Assembly: GCA_964057225.1 (NCBI GenBank)
Contig: CAXKVF010000078.1
Span: 1 to 64,000, forward strand
Direction: 5' to 3'
Source: Auanema rhodensis
Taxonomy: Eukaryota > Nematoda > Chromadorea > Rhabditida > Rhabditidae
Length of the DNA: 64,000 bases
A model generated the notes under the pieces. The model did no database searches. It had not been told where the DNA came from and saw nothing but the letters and a program-made list of their open reading frames with translations. Position numbers and translations under genes: made by a program. Shown here one piece after another: positions 1-15,379 of this stretch. Within the stretch, counting starts at the first letter, position 1. Every line of letters starts with the position of its first letter.

Positions 1-3000
1 ATACCAAGTGCACATCACGTGTACATTTAATTAGCATAAATTAAAGTTCACGTAAATTTCAAAGTCATGGTTACCATGAAGCAATATCAATAAAAAATGG
101 TTTTTAGACTAATATGGACATGGGGAATCTAATTTTGAAAACCGCATCTCTTTATCTTTCACGTGAAGCGAGTTACATACCAAGTGCACATCACGTGTAC
201 ATTTAATTAGCATAAATTAAAGTTCACGTAAATTTCAAAGTCATGGTTACCATGAACCAATATCAATAAAAATTTGTTTTTAGACTAATATGGACATGGG
301 GAATCTAATTTTGAAAACCGCATCTCTTTATCTTTCACGTGAAGCGAGTTACATACCAAGTGCACATCACGTGTACATTTAATTAGCATAAATTAAAGTT
401 CACGTAAATTTCAAAGTCATGGTTACCATGCACCAATATCAATAAAAATTTGTTTTTAGACTAATATGGACATGGGGAATCTAATTTTGAAAACCGCATC
501 TCTTTATCTTTCACGTGAAGCGAGTTACATACCAAGTGCACATCACGTGTACATTTAATTAGCATAAATTAAAGTTCACGTAAATTTCAAAGTCATGGTT
601 ACCATGAACCAATATCAATAAAAATTTGTTTTTAGACTAATATGGACATGGGGAATCTAATTTTGAAAACCGCATCTCTTTATCTTTCACGTGAAGCGAG
701 TTACATACCAAGTGCACATCACGTGTACATTTAATTAGCATAAATTAAAGTTCACGTAAATTTCAAAGTCATGGTTACCATGCACCAATATCAATAAAAA
801 TTTGTTTTTAGACTAATATGGACATGGGGAATCTAATTTTGAAAACCGCATCTCTTTATCTTTCACGTGAAGCGAGTTACATACCAAGTGCACATCACGT
901 GTACATTTAATTAGCATAAATTAAAGTTCACGTAAACTTCAAAGTCATGGTTACCATGAAGCAATATCAATAAAAATTTGTTTTTAGACTAATATGGACA
1001 TGGGGAATCTAATTTTGAAAACCGCATCTCTTTATCTTTCACGTGAAGCGAGTTACATACCAAGTGCACATCACGTGTACATTTAATTAGCATAAATTAA
1101 AGTTCACGTAAATTTCAAAGTCATGGTTACCATGAACCAATATCAATAAAAATTTGTTTTTAGACTAATATGGACATGGGGAATCTAATTTTGAAAACCG
1201 CATCTCTTTATCTTTCACGTGAAGCGAGTTACATACCAAGTGCACATCACGTGTACATTTAATTAGCATAAATTAAAGTTCACGTAAATTTCAAAGTCAT
1301 GGTTACCATGAACCAATATCAATAAAAATTTGTTTTTAGACTAATATGGACATGGGGAATCTAATTTTGAAAACCGCATCTCTTTATCTTTCACGTGAAG
1401 CGAGTTACATACCAAGTGCACATCACGTGTACATTTAATTAGCATAAATTAAAGTTCACGTAAATTTCAAAGTCATGGTTACCATGAACCAATATCAATA
1501 AAAATTTGTTTTTAGACTAATATGGACATGGGGAATCTAATTTTGAAAACCGCATTTCTTTATCTTTCACGTGAAGCGAGTTACATACCAAGTGCACATC
1601 ACGTGTACATTTAATTAGCATAAATTAAAGTTCACGTAAATTTCAAAGTCATGGTTACCATGCACCAATAACAATAAAAATTTGTTTTTAGACTGATATG
1701 GACATGGGGAATCTAATTTTGAAAACCGCATCTCTTTATCTTTCACGTGAAGCGAGTTACATACCAAGTGCACATCACGTGTACATTTAATTAGCATAAA
1801 TTAAAGTTCACGTAAATTTCAAAGTCATGGTTACCATGAACCAATATCAATAAAAATTCGTTTTTAGACTAATATGGACATGGGGAATCTAATTTTGAAA
1901 ACCGCATTTCTTTATCTTTCACGTGAAGCGAGTTACATACCAAGTGCACATCACGTGTACATTTAATTAGCATAAATTAAAGTTCACGTAAATTTCAAAG
2001 TCATGGTTACCATGCACCAATAACAATAAAAATTTGTTTTTAGACTGATATGGACATGGGGAATCTAATTTTGAAAACCGCATCTCTTTATCTTTCACGT
2101 GAAGCGAGTTACATACCAAGTGCACATCACGTGTACATTTAATTAGCATAAATTAAAGTTCACGTAAATTTCAAAGTCATGGTTACCATGCACCAATATC
2201 AATAAAAATTTGTTTTTAGACTAATATGGACATGGGGAATCTAATTTTGAAAACCGCATCTCTTTATCTTTCACGTGAAGCGAGTTACATACCAAGTGCA
2301 CATCACGTGTACATTTAATTAGCATAAATTAAAGTTCACGTAAACTTCAAAGTCATGGTTACCATGAAGCAATATCAATAAAAATTTGTTTTTAGACTAA
2401 TATGGACATGGGGAATCTAATTTTGAAAACCGCATCTCTTTATCTTTCACGTGAAGCGAGTTACATACCAAGTGCACATCACGTGTACATTTAATTAGCA
2501 TAAATTAAAGTTCACGTAAATTTCAAAGTCATGGTTACCATGAACCAATATCAATAAAAATTTGTTTTTAGACTAATATGGACATGGGGAATCTAATTTT
2601 GAAAACCGCATCTCTTTATCTTTCACGTGAAGCGAGTTACATACCAAGTGCACATCACGTGTACATTTAATTAGCATAAATTAAAGTTCACGTAAATTTC
2701 AAAGTCATGGTTACCATGAACCAATATCAATAAAAATTTGTTTTTAGACTAATATGGAAATGGGGAATCTAATTTTGAAAACCGCATTTCTTTATCTTTC
2801 ACGTGAAGCGAGTTACATACCAAGTGCACATCACGTGTACATTTAATTAGCATAAATTAAAGTTCACGTAAATTTCAAAGTCATGGTTACCATGAACCAA
2901 TATCAATAAAAATTTGTTTTTAGACTAATATGGACATGGGGAATCTAATTTTGAAAACCGCATCTCTTTATCTTTCACGTGAAGCGAGTTACATACCAAG

Positions 3001-6000
3001 TGCACATCACGTGTACATTTAATTAGCATAAATTAAAGTTCACGTAAAATTCAAAGTCATGGTTACCATGCACCAATATCAATAAAAATTTGTTTTTAGA
3101 CTAATATGGACATGGGGAATCTAATTTTGAAAACCGCATCTCTTTATCTTTCACGTGAAGCGAGTTACATACCAAGTGCACATCACGTGTACATTTAATT
3201 AGCATAAATTAAAGTTCACGTAAATTTCAAAGTCATGGTTACCATGAACCAATATCAATAAAAATTTGTTTTTAGACTAATATGGACATGGGGAATCTAA
3301 TTTTGAAAACCGCATCTCTTTATCTTTCACGTGAAGCGAGTTACATACCAAGTGCACATCACGTGTACATTTAATTAGCATAAATTAAAGTTCACGTAAA
3401 TTTCAAAGTCATGGTTACCATGAAGCAATATCAATAAAAAATGGTTTTTAGACTAATATGGACATGGGGAATCTAATTTTGAAAACCGCATCTCTTTATC
3501 TTTCACGTGAAGCGAGTTACATACCAAGTGCACATCACGTGTACATTTAATTAGCATAAATTAAAGTTCACGTAAATTTCAAAGTCATGGTTACCATGAA
3601 CCAATATCAATAAAAATTTGTTTTTAGACTAATATGGACATGGGGAATCTAATTTTGAAAACCGCATCTCTTTATCTTTCACGTGAAGCGAGTTACATAC
3701 CAAGTGCACATCACGTGTACATTTAATTAGCATAAATTAAAGTTCACGTAAATTTCAAAGTCATGGTTACCATGCACCAATATCAATAAAAATTTGTTTT
3801 TAGACTAATATGGACATGGGGAATCTAATTTTGAAAACCGCATCTCTTTATCTTTCACGTGAAGCGAGTTACATACCAAGTGCACATCACGTGTACATTT
3901 AATTAGCATAAATTAAAGTTCACGTAAATTTCAAAGTCATGGTTACCATGAACCAATATCAATAAAAATTTGTTTTTAGACTAATATGGACATGGGGAAT
4001 CTAATTTTGAAAACCGCATCTCTTTATCTTTCACGTGAAGCGAGTTACATACCAAGTGCACATCACGTGTACATTTAATTAGCATAAATTAAAGTTCACG
4101 TAAATTTCAAAGTCATGGTTACCATGCACCAATATCAATAAAAATTTGTTTTTAGACTAATATGGACATGGGGAATCTAATTTTGAAAACCGCATCTCTT
4201 TATCTTTCACGTGAAGCGAGTTACATACCAAGTGCACATCACGTGTACATTTAATTAGCATAAATTAAAGTTCACGTAAACTTCAAAGTCATGGTTACCA
4301 TGAAGCAATATCAATAAAAATTTGTTTTTAGACTAATATGGACATGGGGAATCTAATTTTGAAAACCGCATCTCTTTATCTTTCACGTGAAGCGAGTTAC
4401 ATACCAAGTGCACATCACGTGTACATTTAATTAGCATAAATTAAAGTTCACGTAAATTTCAAAGTCATGGTTACCATGAACCAATATCAATAAAAATTTG
4501 TTTTTAGACTAATATGGACATGGGGAATCTAATTTTGAAAACCGCATCTCTTTATCTTTCACGTGAAGCGAGTTACATACCAAGTGCACATCACGTGTAC
4601 ATTTAATTAGCATAAATTAAAGTTCACGTAAATTTCAAAGTCATGGTTACCATGAACCAATATCAATAAAAATTTGTTTTTAGACTAATATGGACATGGG
4701 GAATCTAATTTTGAAAACCGCATCTCTTTATCTTTCACGTGAAGCGAGTTACATACCAAGTGCACATCACGTGTACATTTAATTAGCATAAATTAAAGTT
4801 CACGTAAATTTCAAAGTCATGGTTACCATGAACCAATATCAATAAAAATTTGTTTTTAGACTAATATGGACATGGGGAATCTAATTTTGAAAACCGCATT
4901 TCTTTATCTTTCACGTGAAGCGAGTTACATACCAAGTGCACATCACGTGTACATTTAATTAGCATAAATTAAAGTTCACGTAAATTTCAAAGTCATGGTT
5001 ACCATGCACCAATAACAATAAAAATTTGTTTTTAGACTGATATGGACATGGGGAATCTAATTTTGAAAACCGCATCTCTTTATCTTTCACGTGAAGCGAG
5101 TTACATACCAAGTGCACATCACGTGTACATTTAATTAGCATAAATTAAAGTTCACGTAAATTTCAAAGTCATGGTTACCATGAACCAATATCAATAAAAA
5201 TTCGTTTTTAGACTAATATGGACATGGGGAATCTAATTTTGAAAACCGCATTTCTTTATCTTTCACGTGAAGCGAGTTACATACCAAGTGCACATCACGT
5301 GTACATTTAATTAGCATAAATTAAAGTTCACGTAAATTTCAAAGTCATGGTTACCATGCACCAATAACAATAAAAATTTGTTTTTAGACTGATATGGACA
5401 TGGGGAATCTAATTTTGAAAACCGCATCTCTTTATCTTTCACGTGAAGCGAGTTACATACCAAGTGCACATCACGTGTACATTTAATTAGCATAAATTAA
5501 AGTTCACGTAAATTTCAAAGTCATGGTTACCATGCACCAATATCAATAAAAATTTGTTTTTAGACTAATATGGACATGGGGAATCTAATTTTGAAAACCG
5601 CATCTCTTTATCTTTCACGTGAAGCGAGTTACATACCAAGTGCACATCACGTGTACATTTAATTAGCATAAATTAAAGTTCACGTAAACTTCAAAGTCAT
5701 GGTTACCATGAAGCAATATCAATAAAAATTTGTTTTTAGACTAATATGGACATGGGGAATCTAATTTTGAAAACCGCATCTCTTCATCTTTCACGTGAAG
5801 CGAGTTACATACCAAGTGCACATCACGTGTACATTTAATTAGCATAAATTAAAGTTCACGTAAATTTCAAAGTCATGGTTACCATGAACCAATATCAATA
5901 AAAATTTGTTTTTAGACTAATATGGACATGGGGAATCTAATTTTGAAAACCGCATCTCTTTATCTTTCACGTGAAGCGAGTTACATACCAAGTGCACATC

Positions 6001-6688
6001 ACGTGTACATTTAATTAGCATAAATTAAAGTTCACGTAAATTTCAAAGTCATGGTTACCATGAACCAATATCAATAAAAATTTGTTTTTAGACTAATATG
6101 GAAATGGGGAATCTAATTTTGAAAACCGCATTTCTTTATCTTTCACGTGAAGCGAGTTACATACCAAGTGCACATCACGTGTACATTTAATTAGCATAAA
6201 TTAAAGTTCACGTAAATTTCAAAGTCATGGTTACCATGAACCAATATCAATAAAAATTTGTTTTTAGACTAATATGGACATGGGGAATCTAATTTTGAAA
6301 ACCGCATCTCTTTATCTTTCACGTGAAGCGAGTTACATACCAAGTGCACATCACGTGTACATTTAATTAGCATAAATTAAAGTTCACGTAAAATTCAAAG
6401 TCATGGTTACCATGCACCAATATCAATAAAAATTTGTTTTTAGACTAATATGGACATGGGGAATCTAATTTTGAAAACCGCATCTCTTTATCTTTCACGT
6501 GAAGCGAGTTACATACCAAGTGCACATCACGTGTACATTTAATTAGCATAAATTAAAGTTCACGTAAATTTCAAAGTCATGGTTACCATGAACCAATATC
6601 AATAAAAATTTGTTTTTAGACTAATATGGACATGGGGAATCTAATTTTGAAAACCGCATCTCTTTATCTTTCACGTGAAGCGAGTTAC
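1..6688. repeat. Higher-order repeat, 19-mer (3344 bp), two copies
   Basis: Copy 1 is 1-3344 and copy 2 is 3345-6688. Shared rare marks lie exactly 3344 bp apart: the AAAAAATGG variant ending at 100 and 3444, the paired TAACAAT / GACTGAT monomers (near 1670 and 2020, then 5010 and 5365), the TTCGTTTT monomer between each pair, and the GGAAATGGGG variant near 2757 and 6101. The one difference I noticed is TCTTTATC in copy 1 against TCTTCATC near 5783. Such near identity implies a recent segmental amplification. The following unit (from 6689) starts similarly but lacks AAAAAATGG and diverges within three monomers. Confidence 0.9.
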
Positions 6689-9600
6689 ATACCAAGTGCA
6701 CATCACGTGTACATTTAATTAGCATAAATTAAAGTTCACGTAAATTTCAAAGTCATGGTTACCATGAAGCAATATCAATAAAAATTTGTTTTTAGACTAA
6801 TATGGACATGGGGAATCTAATTTTGAAAACCGCATCTCTTTATCTTTCACGTGAAGCGAGTTACATACCAAGTGCACATCACGTGTACATTTAATTAGCA
6901 TAAATTAAAGTTCACGTAAATTTCAAAGTCATGGTTACCATGAACCAATATCAATAAAAATTTGTTTTTAGACTAATATGGACATGGGGAATCTAATTTT
7001 GAAAACCGCATCTCTTTATCTTTCACGTGAAGCGAGTTACATACCAAGTGCACATCACGTGTACATTTAATTAGCATAAATTAAAGTTCACGTAAAATTC
7101 AAAGTCATGGTTACCATGCACCAATATCAATAAAAATTTGTTTTTAGACTAATATGGACATGGGGAATCTAATTTTGAAAACCGCATCTCTTTATCTTTC
7201 ACGTGAAGCGAGTTACATACCAAGTGCACATCACGTGTACATTTAATTAGCATAAATTAAAGTTCACGTAAATTTCAAAGTCATGGTTACCATGCACCAA
7301 TATCAATAAAAATTTGTTTTTAGACTAATATGGACATGGGGAATCTAATTTTGAAAACCGCATCTCTTTATCTTTCACGTGAAGCGAGTTACATACCAAG
7401 TGCACATCACGTGTACATTTAATTAGCATAAATTAAAGTTCACGTAAATTTCAAAGTCATGGTTACCATGAACCAATATCAATAAAAATTTGTTTTTAGA
7501 CTAATATGGACATGGGGAATCTAATTTTGAAAACCGCATCTCTTTATCTTTCACGTGAAGCGAGTTACATACCAAGTGCACATCACGTGTACATTTAATT
7601 AGCATAAATTAAAGTTCACGTAAATTTCAAAGTCATGGTTACCATGAAGCAATATCAATAAAAATTTGTTTTTAGACTAATATGGACATGGGGAATCTAA
7701 TTTTGAAAACCGCATCTCTTTATCTTTCACGTGAAGCGAGTTACATACCAAGTGCACATCACGTGTACATTTAATTAGCATAAATTAAAGTTCACGTAAA
7801 TTTCAAAGTCATGGTTACCATGCACCAATATCAATAAAAATTTGTTTTTAGACTAATATGGACATGGGGAATCTAATTTTGAAAACCGCATCTCTTTATC
7901 TTTCACGTGAAGCGAGTTACATACCAAGTGCACATCACGTGTACATTTAATTAGCATAAATTAAAGTTCACGTAAATTTCAAAGTCATGGTTACCATGAA
8001 CCAATATCAATAAAAATTTGTTTTTAGACTAATATGGACATGGGGAATCTAATTTTGAAAACCGCATCTCTTTATCTTTCACGTGAAGCGAGTTACATAC
8101 CAAGTGCACATCACGTGTACATTTAATTAGCATAAATTAAAGTTCACGTAAATTTCAAAGTCATGGTTACCATGAAGCAATATCAATAAAAATTTGTTTT
8201 TAGACTAATATGGACATGGGGAATCTAATTTTGAAAACCGCATCTCTTTATCTTTCACGTGAAGCGAGTTACATACCAAGTGCACATCACGTGTACATTT
8301 AATTAGCATAAATTAAAGTTCACGTAAATTTCAAAGTCATGGTTACCATGCACCAATATCAATAAAAATTTGTTTTTAGACTGATATGGACATGGGGAAT
8401 CTAATTTTGAAAACCGCATCTCTTTATCTTTCACGTGAAGCGAGTTACATACCAAGTGCACATCACGTGTACATTTAATTAGCATAAATTAAAGTTCACG
8501 TAAATTTCAAAGTCATGGTTACCATGAACCAATATCAATAAAAATTTGTTTTTAAACTAATATGGACATGGGGAATCTAATTTTGAAAACCGCATCTCTT
8601 TATCTTTCACGTGAAGCGAGTTACATACCAAGTGCACATCACGTGTACATTTAATTAGCATAAATTAAAGTTCACGTAAATTTCAAAGTCATGGTTACCA
8701 TGAACCAATATCAATAAAAATTTGTTTTTAGACTAATATGGACATGGGGAATCTAATTTTGAAAACCGCATCTCTTTATCTTTCACGTGAAGCGAGTTAC
8801 ATACCAAGTGCACATCACGTGTACATTTAATTAGCATAAATTAAAGTTCACGTAAATTTCAAAGTCATGGTTACCATGAACCAATATCAATAAAAATTTG
8901 TTTTTAGACTAATATGGACATGGGGAATCTAATTTTGAAAACCGCATTTCTTTATCTTTCACGTGAAGCGAGTTACATACCAAGTGCACATCACGTGTAC
9001 ATTTAATTAGCATAAATTAAAGTTCACGTAAAATTCAAAGTCATGGTTACCATGAAGCAATATCAATAAAAATTTGTTTTTAGACTAATATGGACATGGG
9101 GAATCTAATTTTGAAAACCGCATCTCTTTATCTTTCACGTGAAGCGAGTTACATACCAAGTGCACATCACGTGTACATTTAATTAGCATAAATTAAAGTT
9201 CACGTAAATTTCAAAGTCATGGTTACCATGAACCAATATCAATAAAAATTTGTTTTTAGACTAATATGGACATGGGGAATCTAATTTTGAAAACCGCATC
9301 TCTTTATCTTTCACGTGAAGCGAGTTACATACCAAGTGCACATCACGTGTACATTTAATTAGCATAAATTAAAGTTCACGTAAATTTCAAAGTCATGGTT
9401 ACCATGAACCAATATCAATAAAAATTTGTTTTTAGACTAATATGGACATGGGGAATCTAATTTTGAAAACCGCATTTCTTTATCTTTCACGTGAAGCGAG
9501 TTACATACCAAGTGCACATCACGTGTACATTTAATTAGCATAAATTAAAGTTCACGTAAAATTCAAAGTCATGGTTACCATGCACCAATATCAATAAAAA

Positions 9601-11640
9601 TTTGTTTTTAGACTAATATGGACATGGGGAATCTAATTTTGAAAACCGCATCTCTTTATCTTTCACGTGAAGCGAGTTACATACCAAGTGCACATCACGT
9701 GTACATTTAATTAGCATGAATTAAAGTTCACGTAAAATTCAAAGTCATGGTTACCATGCACCAATATCAATAAAAATTTGTTTTTAGACTAATATGGACA
9801 TGGGGAATCTAATTTTGAAAACCGCATCTCTTTATCTTTCACGTGAAGCGAGTTACATACCAAGTGCACATCACGTGTACATTTAATTAGCATAAATTAA
9901 AGTTCACGTAAATTTCAAAGTCATGGTTACCATGCACCAATATCAATAAAAATTTGTTTTTAGACTAATATGGACATGGGGAATCTAATTTTGAAAACCG
10001 CATCTCTTTATCTTTCACGTGAAGCGAGTTACATACCAAGTGCACATCACGTGTACATTTAATTAGCATAAATTAAAGTTCACGTAAATTTCAAAGTCAT
10101 GGTTACCATGAACCAATATCAATAAAAATTTGTTTTTAGACTAATATGGACATGGGGAATCTAATTTTGAAAACCGCATCTCTTTATCTTTCACGTGAAG
10201 CGAGTTACATACCAAGTGCACATCACGTGTACATTTAATTAGCATAAATTAAAGTTCACGTAAATTTCAAAGTCATGGTTACCATGCACCAATATCAATA
10301 AAAATTTGTTTTTAGACTGATATGGACATGGGGAATCTAATTTTGAAAACCGCATCTCTTTATCTTTCACGTGAAGCGAGTTACATACCAAGTGCACATC
10401 ACGTGTACATTTAATTAGCATAAATTAAAGTTCACGTAAATTTCAAAGTCATGGTTACCATGAACCAATATCAATAAAAATTTGTTTTTAGACTAATATG
10501 GACATGGGGAATCTAATTTTGAAAACCGCATCTCTTTATCTTTCACGTGAAGCGAGTTACATACCAAGTGCACATCACGTGTACATTTAATTAGCCTAAA
10601 ATAAAGTTCACGTAAATTTCAAAGTCATGGTTACCATGAACCAATATCAATAAAAATTTGTTTTTAGACTAATATGGACATGGGGAATCTAATTTTGAAA
10701 ACCGCATCTCTTTATCTTTCACGTGAAGCGAGTTACATACCAAGTGCACATCACGTGTACATTTAATTAGCATAAATTAAAGTTCACGTAAATTTCAAAG
10801 TCATGGTTACCATGAAGCAATATCAATAAAAATTTGTTTTTAGACTAATATGGACATGGGGAATCTAATTTTGAAAACCGCATCTCTTTATCTTTCACGT
10901 GAAGCGAGTTACATACCAAGTGCACATCACGTGTACATTTAATTAGCATAAATTAAAGTTCACGTAAATTTCAAAGTCATGGTTACCATGCACCAATATC
11001 AATAAAAATTTGTTTTTAGACTGATATGGACATGGGGAATCTAATTTTGAAAACCGCATCTCTTTATCTTTCACGTGAAGCGAGTTACATACCAAGTGCA
11101 CATCACGTGTACATTTAATTAGCATAAATTAAAGTTCACGTAAATTTCAAAGTCATGGTTACCATGAACCAATATCAATAAAAATTTGTTTTTAGACTAA
11201 TATGGACATGGGGAATCTAATTTTGAAAACCGCATCTCTTTATCTTTCACGTGAAGCGAGTTACATACCAAGTGCACATCACGTGTACATTTAATTAGCA
11301 TAAATTAAAGTTCACGTAAATTTCAAAGTCATGGTTACCATGAACCAATATCAATAAAAATTTGTTTTTAGACTAATATGGACATGGGGAATCTAATTTT
11401 GAAAACCGCATTTCTTTATCTTTCACGTGAAGCGAGTTACATACCAAGTGCACATCACGTGTACATTTAATTAGAATAAATTAAAGTTCACGTAAATTTC
11501 AAAGTCATGGTTACCATGAACCAATATCAATAAAAATTTGTTTTTAGACTAATATGGACATGGGGAATCTAATTTTGAAAACCGCATCTCTTTATCTTTC
11601 ACGTGAAGCGAGTTACATACCAAGTGCACATCACGTGTAC
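6689..11640. repeat. Satellite, mosaic monomer order
   Basis: These are regular 176-bp monomers without a clean long HOR that I could define. A CGTAAAATTC plus ATGCACC monomer and a GACTGAT monomer recur at irregular multiples of 176 bp. The GACTGAT monomers occur near 8382, 10318 and 11022, spaced 11 and 4 monomers apart. The stretch looks like a reshuffled mixture of the types seen in the 19-mer. No gene is seen. Confidence 0.8.
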
Positions 11641-14560
11641 ATTCAATTAGCATAAATTAAAGTTCACGTAAATTTCAAAGTCATGGTTACCATGCACCAA
11701 TATCAATAAAAATTTGTTTTTAGACTAATATGGACATGGGGAATCAAATTTTGAAAACCGCATCTCTTTATCTTTCACGTGAAGCGAGTTACATACCAAG
11801 TGCACATCACGTGTACATTTAATTAGCATAAATTAATGTTCACGTAAATTTCAAAGTCATGGTTACCATGAACCAATATCAATAAAAATTTGTTTTTAGA
11901 CTAATATGGACATGGGGCATCTAATTTTGAAAACCGCATCTCTTTATCTTTCACGTGAAGCGAGTTACATACCAAGTGCACATCACGTGTACATTTAATT
12001 AGCATAAATTAAAGTTCACGTAAATTTCAAAGTCATGGTTACCATGAACCAATATCAATAAAAATTTGTTTTTAGACTAATATGGACATGGGGAATCTAA
12101 TTTTGAAAACCGCATCTCTTTATCTTTCACGTGAAGCGAGTTACATACCAAGTGCACATCACGTGTACATTTAATTAGCATAAATTAAAGTTCACGTAAA
12201 TTTCAAAGTCATGGTTACCATGAACCAATATCAATAAAAATTTGTTTTTAGACTAATATGGACATGGGGAATCTAATTTTGAAAACCGCATCTCTTTATC
12301 TTTCACGTGAAGCGAGTTACATACCAAGTGCACATCACGTGTACATTTAATTAGCATAAATTAAAGTTCACGTAAATTTCAAAGTCATGGTTACCATGCA
12401 CCAATATCAATAAAAATTTGTTTTTAGACTAATATGGACATGGGGAATCTAATTTTGAAAACCGCATCTCTTTATCTTTCACGTGAAGCGAGTTACATAC
12501 CAAGTGCACATCACGTGTACATTTAATTAGCATAAATTAAAGTTCACGTAAATTTCAAAGTCATGGTTACCATGAACCAATATCAATAAAAATTTGTTTT
12601 TAGACTAATATGGACATGGGGAATCTAATTTTGAAAACCGCATCTCTTTATCTTTCACGTGAAGCGAGTTACATACCAAGTGCACATCACGTGTACATTT
12701 AATTAGCATAAATTAAAGTTCACGTAAATTTCAAAGTCATGGTTACCATGAACCAATATCAATAAAAATTTGTTTTTAGACTAATATGGACATGGGGAAT
12801 CTAATTTTGAAAACCGCATCTCTTTATCTTTCACGTGAAGCGAGTTACATACCAAGTGCACATCACGTGTACATTTAATTAGCATAAATTAAAGTTCACG
12901 TAAATTTCAAAGTCATGGTTACCATGAAGCAATATCAATAAAAATTTGTTTTTAGACTAATATGGACATGGGGAATCTAATTTTGAAAACCGCATCTCTT
13001 TATCTTTCACGTGAAGCGAGTTACATACCAAGTGCACATCACGTGTACATTTAATTAGCATAAATTAAAGTTCACGTAAACTTCAAAGTCATGGTTACCA
13101 TGAAGCAATATCAATAAAAATTTGTTTTTAGACTAATATGGACATGGGGAATCAAATTTTGAAAACCGCATCTCTTTATCTTTCACGTGAAGCGAGTTAC
13201 ATACCAAGTGCACATCACGTGTACATTTAATTAGCATAAATTAATGTTCACGTAAATTTCAAAGTCATGGTTACCATGAACCAATATCAATAAAAATTTG
13301 TTTTTAGACTAATATGGACATGGGGCATCTAATTTTGAAAACCGCATCTCTTTATCTTTCACGTGAAGCGAGTTACATACCAAGTGCACATCACGTGTAC
13401 ATTTAATTAGCATAAATTAAAGTTCACGTAAATTTCAAAGTCATGGTTACCATGAACCAATATCAATAAAAATTTGTTTTTAGACTAATATGGACATGGG
13501 GAATCTAATTTTGAAAACCGCATCTCTTTATCTTTCACGTGAAGCGAGTTACATACCAAGTGCACATCACGTGTACATTTAATTAGCATAAATTAAAGTT
13601 CACGTAAATTTCAAAGTCATGGTTACCATGAACCAATATCAATAAAAATTTGTTTTTAGACTAATATGGACATGGGGAATCTAATTTTGAAAACCGCATC
13701 TCTTTATCTTTCACGTGAAGCGAGTTACATACCAAGTGCACATCACGTGTACATTTAATTAGCATAAATTAAAGTTCACGTAAATTTCAAAGTCATGGTT
13801 ACCATGCACCAATATCAATAAAAATTTGTTTTTAGACTAATATGGACATGGGGAATCTAATTTTGAAAACCGCATCTCTTTATCTTTCACGTGAAGCGAG
13901 TTACATACCAAGTGCACATCACGTGTACATTTAATTAGCATAAATTAAAGTTCACGTAAATTTCAAAGTCATGGTTACCATGAACCAATATCAATAAAAA
14001 TTTGTTTTTAGACTAATATGGACATGGGGAATCTAATTTTGAAAACCGCATCTCTTTATCTTTCACGTGAAGCGAGTTACATACCAAGTGCACATCACGT
14101 GTACATTTAATTAGCATAAATTAAAGTTCACGTAAATTTCAAAGTCATGGTTACCATGAACCAATATCAATAAAAATTTGTTTTTAGACTAATATGGACA
14201 TGGGGAATCTAATTTTGAAAACCGCATCTCTTTATCTTTCACGTGAAGCGAGTTACATACCAAGTGCACATCACGTGTACATTTAATTAGCATAAATTAA
14301 AGTTCACGTAAATTTCAAAGTCATGGTTACCATGAAGCAATATCAATAAAAATTTGTTTTTAGACTAATATGGACATGGGGAATCTAATTTTGAAAACCG
14401 CATCTCTTTATCTTTCACGTGAAGCGAGTTACATACCAAGTGCACATCACGTGTACATTTAATTAGCATAAATTAAAGTTCACGTAAACTTCAAAGTCAT
14501 GGTTACCATGAAGCAATATCAATAAAAATTTGTTTTTAGACTAATATGGACATGGGGAAT
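11640..14560. repeat. Higher-order repeat, 8-mer (1408 bp), two copies
   Basis: A pair of adjacent marked monomers recurs 1408 bp (8 x 176) apart. The marks are ATCAAATTTT at 11743 and 13151, TTAATGTT at 11833 and 13241, and GGGGCATC in the same monomers. The order of ATGAACC, ATGCACC and ATGAAGC monomers after them also matches (two AACC, CACC, two AACC, AAGC). Copy edges are approximate. Confidence 0.85.
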
Positions 14561-15379
14561 CTAATTTTGAAAACCGCATCTCTTTATCTTTCACGTGAAG
14601 CGAGTTACATACCAAGTGCACATCACGTGTACATTTAATTAGCATAAATTAAAGTTCACGTAAACTTCAAAGTCATGGTTACCATGAAGCAATATCAATA
14701 AAAATTTGTTTTTAGACTAATATGGACATGGGGAATCTAATTTTGAAAACCGCATCTCTTTATCTTTCACGTGAAGCGAGTTACATACCAAGTGCACATC
14801 ACGTGTACATTTAATTAGCATAAATTAAAGTTCACGTAAATTTCAAAGTCATGGTTACCATGAACCAATATCAATAAAAATTTGTTTTTAGACTAATATG
14901 GACATGGGGAATCTAATTTTGAAAACCGCATCTCTTTATCTTTCACGTGAAGCGAGTTACATACCAAGTGCACATCACGTGTACATTTAATTAGCATAAA
15001 TTAAAGTTCACGTAAACTTCAAAGTCATGGTTACCATGAAGCAATATCAATAAAAATTTGTTTTTAGACTAATATGGACATGGGGAATCTAATTTTGAAA
15101 ACCGCATCTCTTTATCTTTCACGTGAAGCGAGTTACATACCAAGTGCACATCACGTGTACATTTAATTAGCATAAATTAAAGTTCACGTAAACTTCAAAG
15201 TCATGGTTACCATGAAGCAATATCAATAAAAATTTGTTTTTAGACTAATATGGACATGGGGAATCTAATTTTGAAAACCGCATCTCTTTATCTTTCACGT
15301 GAAGCGAGTTACATACCAAGTGCACATCACGTGTACATTTAATTAGCATAAATTAAAGTTCACGTAAATTTCAAAGTCA

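Noticed and set aside
1615-11125. Seven near-identical 60-residue minus-strand open frames (1615, 1967, 4959, 5311, 8303, 10239, 10943)
   Set aside because: They are satellite monomers in which GACTAAT became GACTGAT, removing a minus-strand stop. They start in one monomer and end in the next, with no coding signal beyond repetition.
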